A stretch of 64,000 nt of DNA, taken from the NCBI GenBank assembly GCA_023228995.1, contig JALOAD010000012.1, positions 1 through 64,000 on the forward strand, given 5' to 3'. The stretch's first letter is position 1. Each line of letters begins with the position of its first letter. A model generated the notes under the pieces. That model made no database searches, was not told the DNA's origin, and was given only the letters and a program-made list of their open reading frames with translations. Made by a program: the position numbers and the translations under genes. The stretch is from Candidatus Muiribacterium halophilum. Its GTDB lineage: Bacteria > Muiribacteriota > Muiribacteriia > Muiribacteriales > Muiribacteriaceae. This document shows, piece after piece, positions 63,130 to 64,000 of the stretch.

Positions 63130-64000
63130 TTGAAAAAAGTTATTATTGGTATGAGTGGTGGAGTTGATTCTTCTGTTGGTGCTGTTTTGTTAAAGGAACA
63201 AGGTTTTGAGGTTACAGGAATTACTTTTAAATTATATACAAAATGTGAAAATTTATGCTGTTCTGATAAATCTGTATTAGATGCACAAGATGTTTGTAAA
63301 AGGCTTGATATAAAACATTTTTCTTCAAATTATGAAGAAGATTTTGAAAACAAAGTAGTTTTAAATTTTATAGATGAATATACAAATGGTTTTACTCCTA
63401 ATCCTTGTGTTGAATGCAATAGGTCGATAAAATTTAAGCATCTTATTGCTGAGGCTAATAAGCTTGGAATAGATTATATTTCGACTGGTCATTATTGCAA
63501 TATTGAATATATTGATGGTTGTTTTGTAATTATGGAAGGTTTTGATTCTAATAAAGATCAGAGTTATTTTTTATATGCGATTAAGGAAGAATGGCTTTCA
63601 AGAATTATTTTCCCTTTGGGGAATTTTTCAAAACCTATGATTAGAGAAAAAGCTAAAAAAAACAATCTTGAAAGGGTTAAAGATAAAAAAGATTCTTATG
63701 AGATTTGTTTTATTAATGGTTCTTATAAAGATTTTCTTAAAGAAAGACTTGGAGAAATGCCTGGTGATATTATTTTTTATCCTGAAAATAAAATTATTGG
63801 AAAGCATAATGGTATATATAATTTTACGGTTGGACAGTCAAGAGGTCTTAATATTGCGTGGAGTCATAGATTATATGTTAAAAGCATACATGCTAAAAAA
63901 AATATTGTTTATGTATCAAAAGAAGAGGATATTTTTGCAAAGTCTTTTTTAATTGAAAACTGTAATATTTTTAGTATATTTTATAAAAGGTATAGTAAAG
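63130..64000 (+). CDS. mnmA: tRNA-uridine 2-sulfurtransferase MnmA (3' end outside window)
   Basis: Thiolates U34 of tRNA-Lys, -Glu and -Gln. The gene runs off the window edge; 290 codons are visible. Start TTG 63130 with aggag upstream. PP-loop IGMSGGVDSSVGAVLL at residues 5-20, then the catalytic cysteine in NPCVECN (Cys near 93), STGHYC, KDQSYFLY, and the second cysteine in YEICFI (near 193), followed by HNGIYNFTVGQSRGL. A CENLCCSD segment replaces the longer insertion seen in many homologues. Confidence 0.94.
   Translation, partial: MKKVIIGMSGGVDSSVGAVLLKEQGFEVTGITFKLYTKCENLCCSDKSVLDAQDVCKRLDIKHFSSNYEEDFENKVVLNFIDEYTNGFTPNPCVECNRSIKFKHLIAEANKLGIDYISTGHYCNIEYIDGCFVIMEGFDSNKDQSYFLYAIKEEWLSRIIFPLGNFSKPMIREKAKKNNLERVKDKKDSYEICFINGSYKDFLKERLGEMPGDIIFYPENKIIGKHNGIYNFTVGQSRGLNIAWSHRLYVKSIHAKKNIVYVSKEEDIFAKSFLIENCNIFSIFYKRYSK

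Noticed and set aside
63668-63952. 94-residue + strand frame near the window end
   Set aside because: It is a shadow of mnmA, which is open in another frame from TTG 63130 to the window edge.

Overview
The window reads as a stretch of chromosome from a very AT-rich bacterium with an outer membrane. A PilQ-type secretin, MurJ, Hfq and a MurE of the meso-diaminopimelate type point to a diderm with peptidoglycan. I cannot fix the lineage from sequence alone. The mix of a type IV pilus cluster, NHL/TPR proteins, a VanW protein, an anti-sigma/STAS pair and the ACT/DUF711 pair would suit an uncultured low-GC candidate phylum; this is a guess. Almost every gene lies on the + strand (one clear exception at 25-26 kb), genes are tightly packed with 1-26 bp overlaps, and TTG starts are common.

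Layout. 1-820: a REP-like palindrome and a 24-unit tandem array, then transketolase (tkt) with its own terminator. 3.1-17.3 kb: a division and cell wall (dcw) operon mraZ-rsmH-ftsL-ftsI-murE-murF-mraY-murD-ftsW-murB-ftsQ-ftsA-ftsZ. It lacks murG, murC and ddl, and it is preceded by a promoter, MraZ-box-like repeats and a potentially structured leader. 17.45-17.72 kb: tRNA-Val, tRNA-Phe and tRNA-Cys, then a PDZ-less DUF512 radical-SAM gene only 6 bp downstream. 18.8-25.1 kb: der, plsY, gpsA, a VanW protein, an NHL propeller protein and an anti-sigma kinase/STAS pair. 25.1-26.1 kb, minus strand: a large pseudopilin. 26.6-35.4 kb: murJ, lepA, ACT and DUF711 proteins, hemW, a TPR lipoprotein-like or periplasmic protein, miaA, hfq. 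35.4-44.7 kb: type IV pilus assembly operon pilB-M-N-O-(P-like)-C-Q. 44.7-47.3 kb: recG and rsmD, followed by a 36-unit 9-bp array. 47.8-50.0 kb: apbE, a NusG-II protein, a Gx-transporter-like protein and a RseC-like protein, the usual Rnf companions but without Rnf. 50.0-54.2 kb: coaX, dus, nusB, a second PilB/GspE ATPase and a thioesterase. 54.2-55.3 kb: mobile-element debris (REP, MITE, internally deleted IS5-type transposase). 55.3-57.6 kb: mutS2. 58.0-63.0 kb: a secreted glycine/acidic protein with NlpC/P60-like features, an NHL/TPR protein, a NUDIX hydrolase and a giant TPR protein. The window ends inside mnmA.

Most interesting points. (1) The mraZ leader carries three to four 10-bp-phased TGG boxes, and two mutually exclusive long-range pairings, one of which covers the first possible mraZ ATG. 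(2) An 11-A tract breaks the frame between the natural TTG start of ftsI and its body. (3) A dispersed repeat family is present: REP palindromes with an extra half-site, a ~150-bp MITE with GAGGCTGTTGAAAAA-type ends, and transposase fragments, arranged in two homologous blocks at 26 and 54 kb. (4) Two perfect TATAAT boxes sit exactly 7 bp before start codons, suggesting leaderless mRNAs. (5) The secreted protein at 58 kb combines a Sec signal, a glycine run preceded by a double-glycine-leader-like motif, and an NlpC/P60-like domain with Asn where His is expected.
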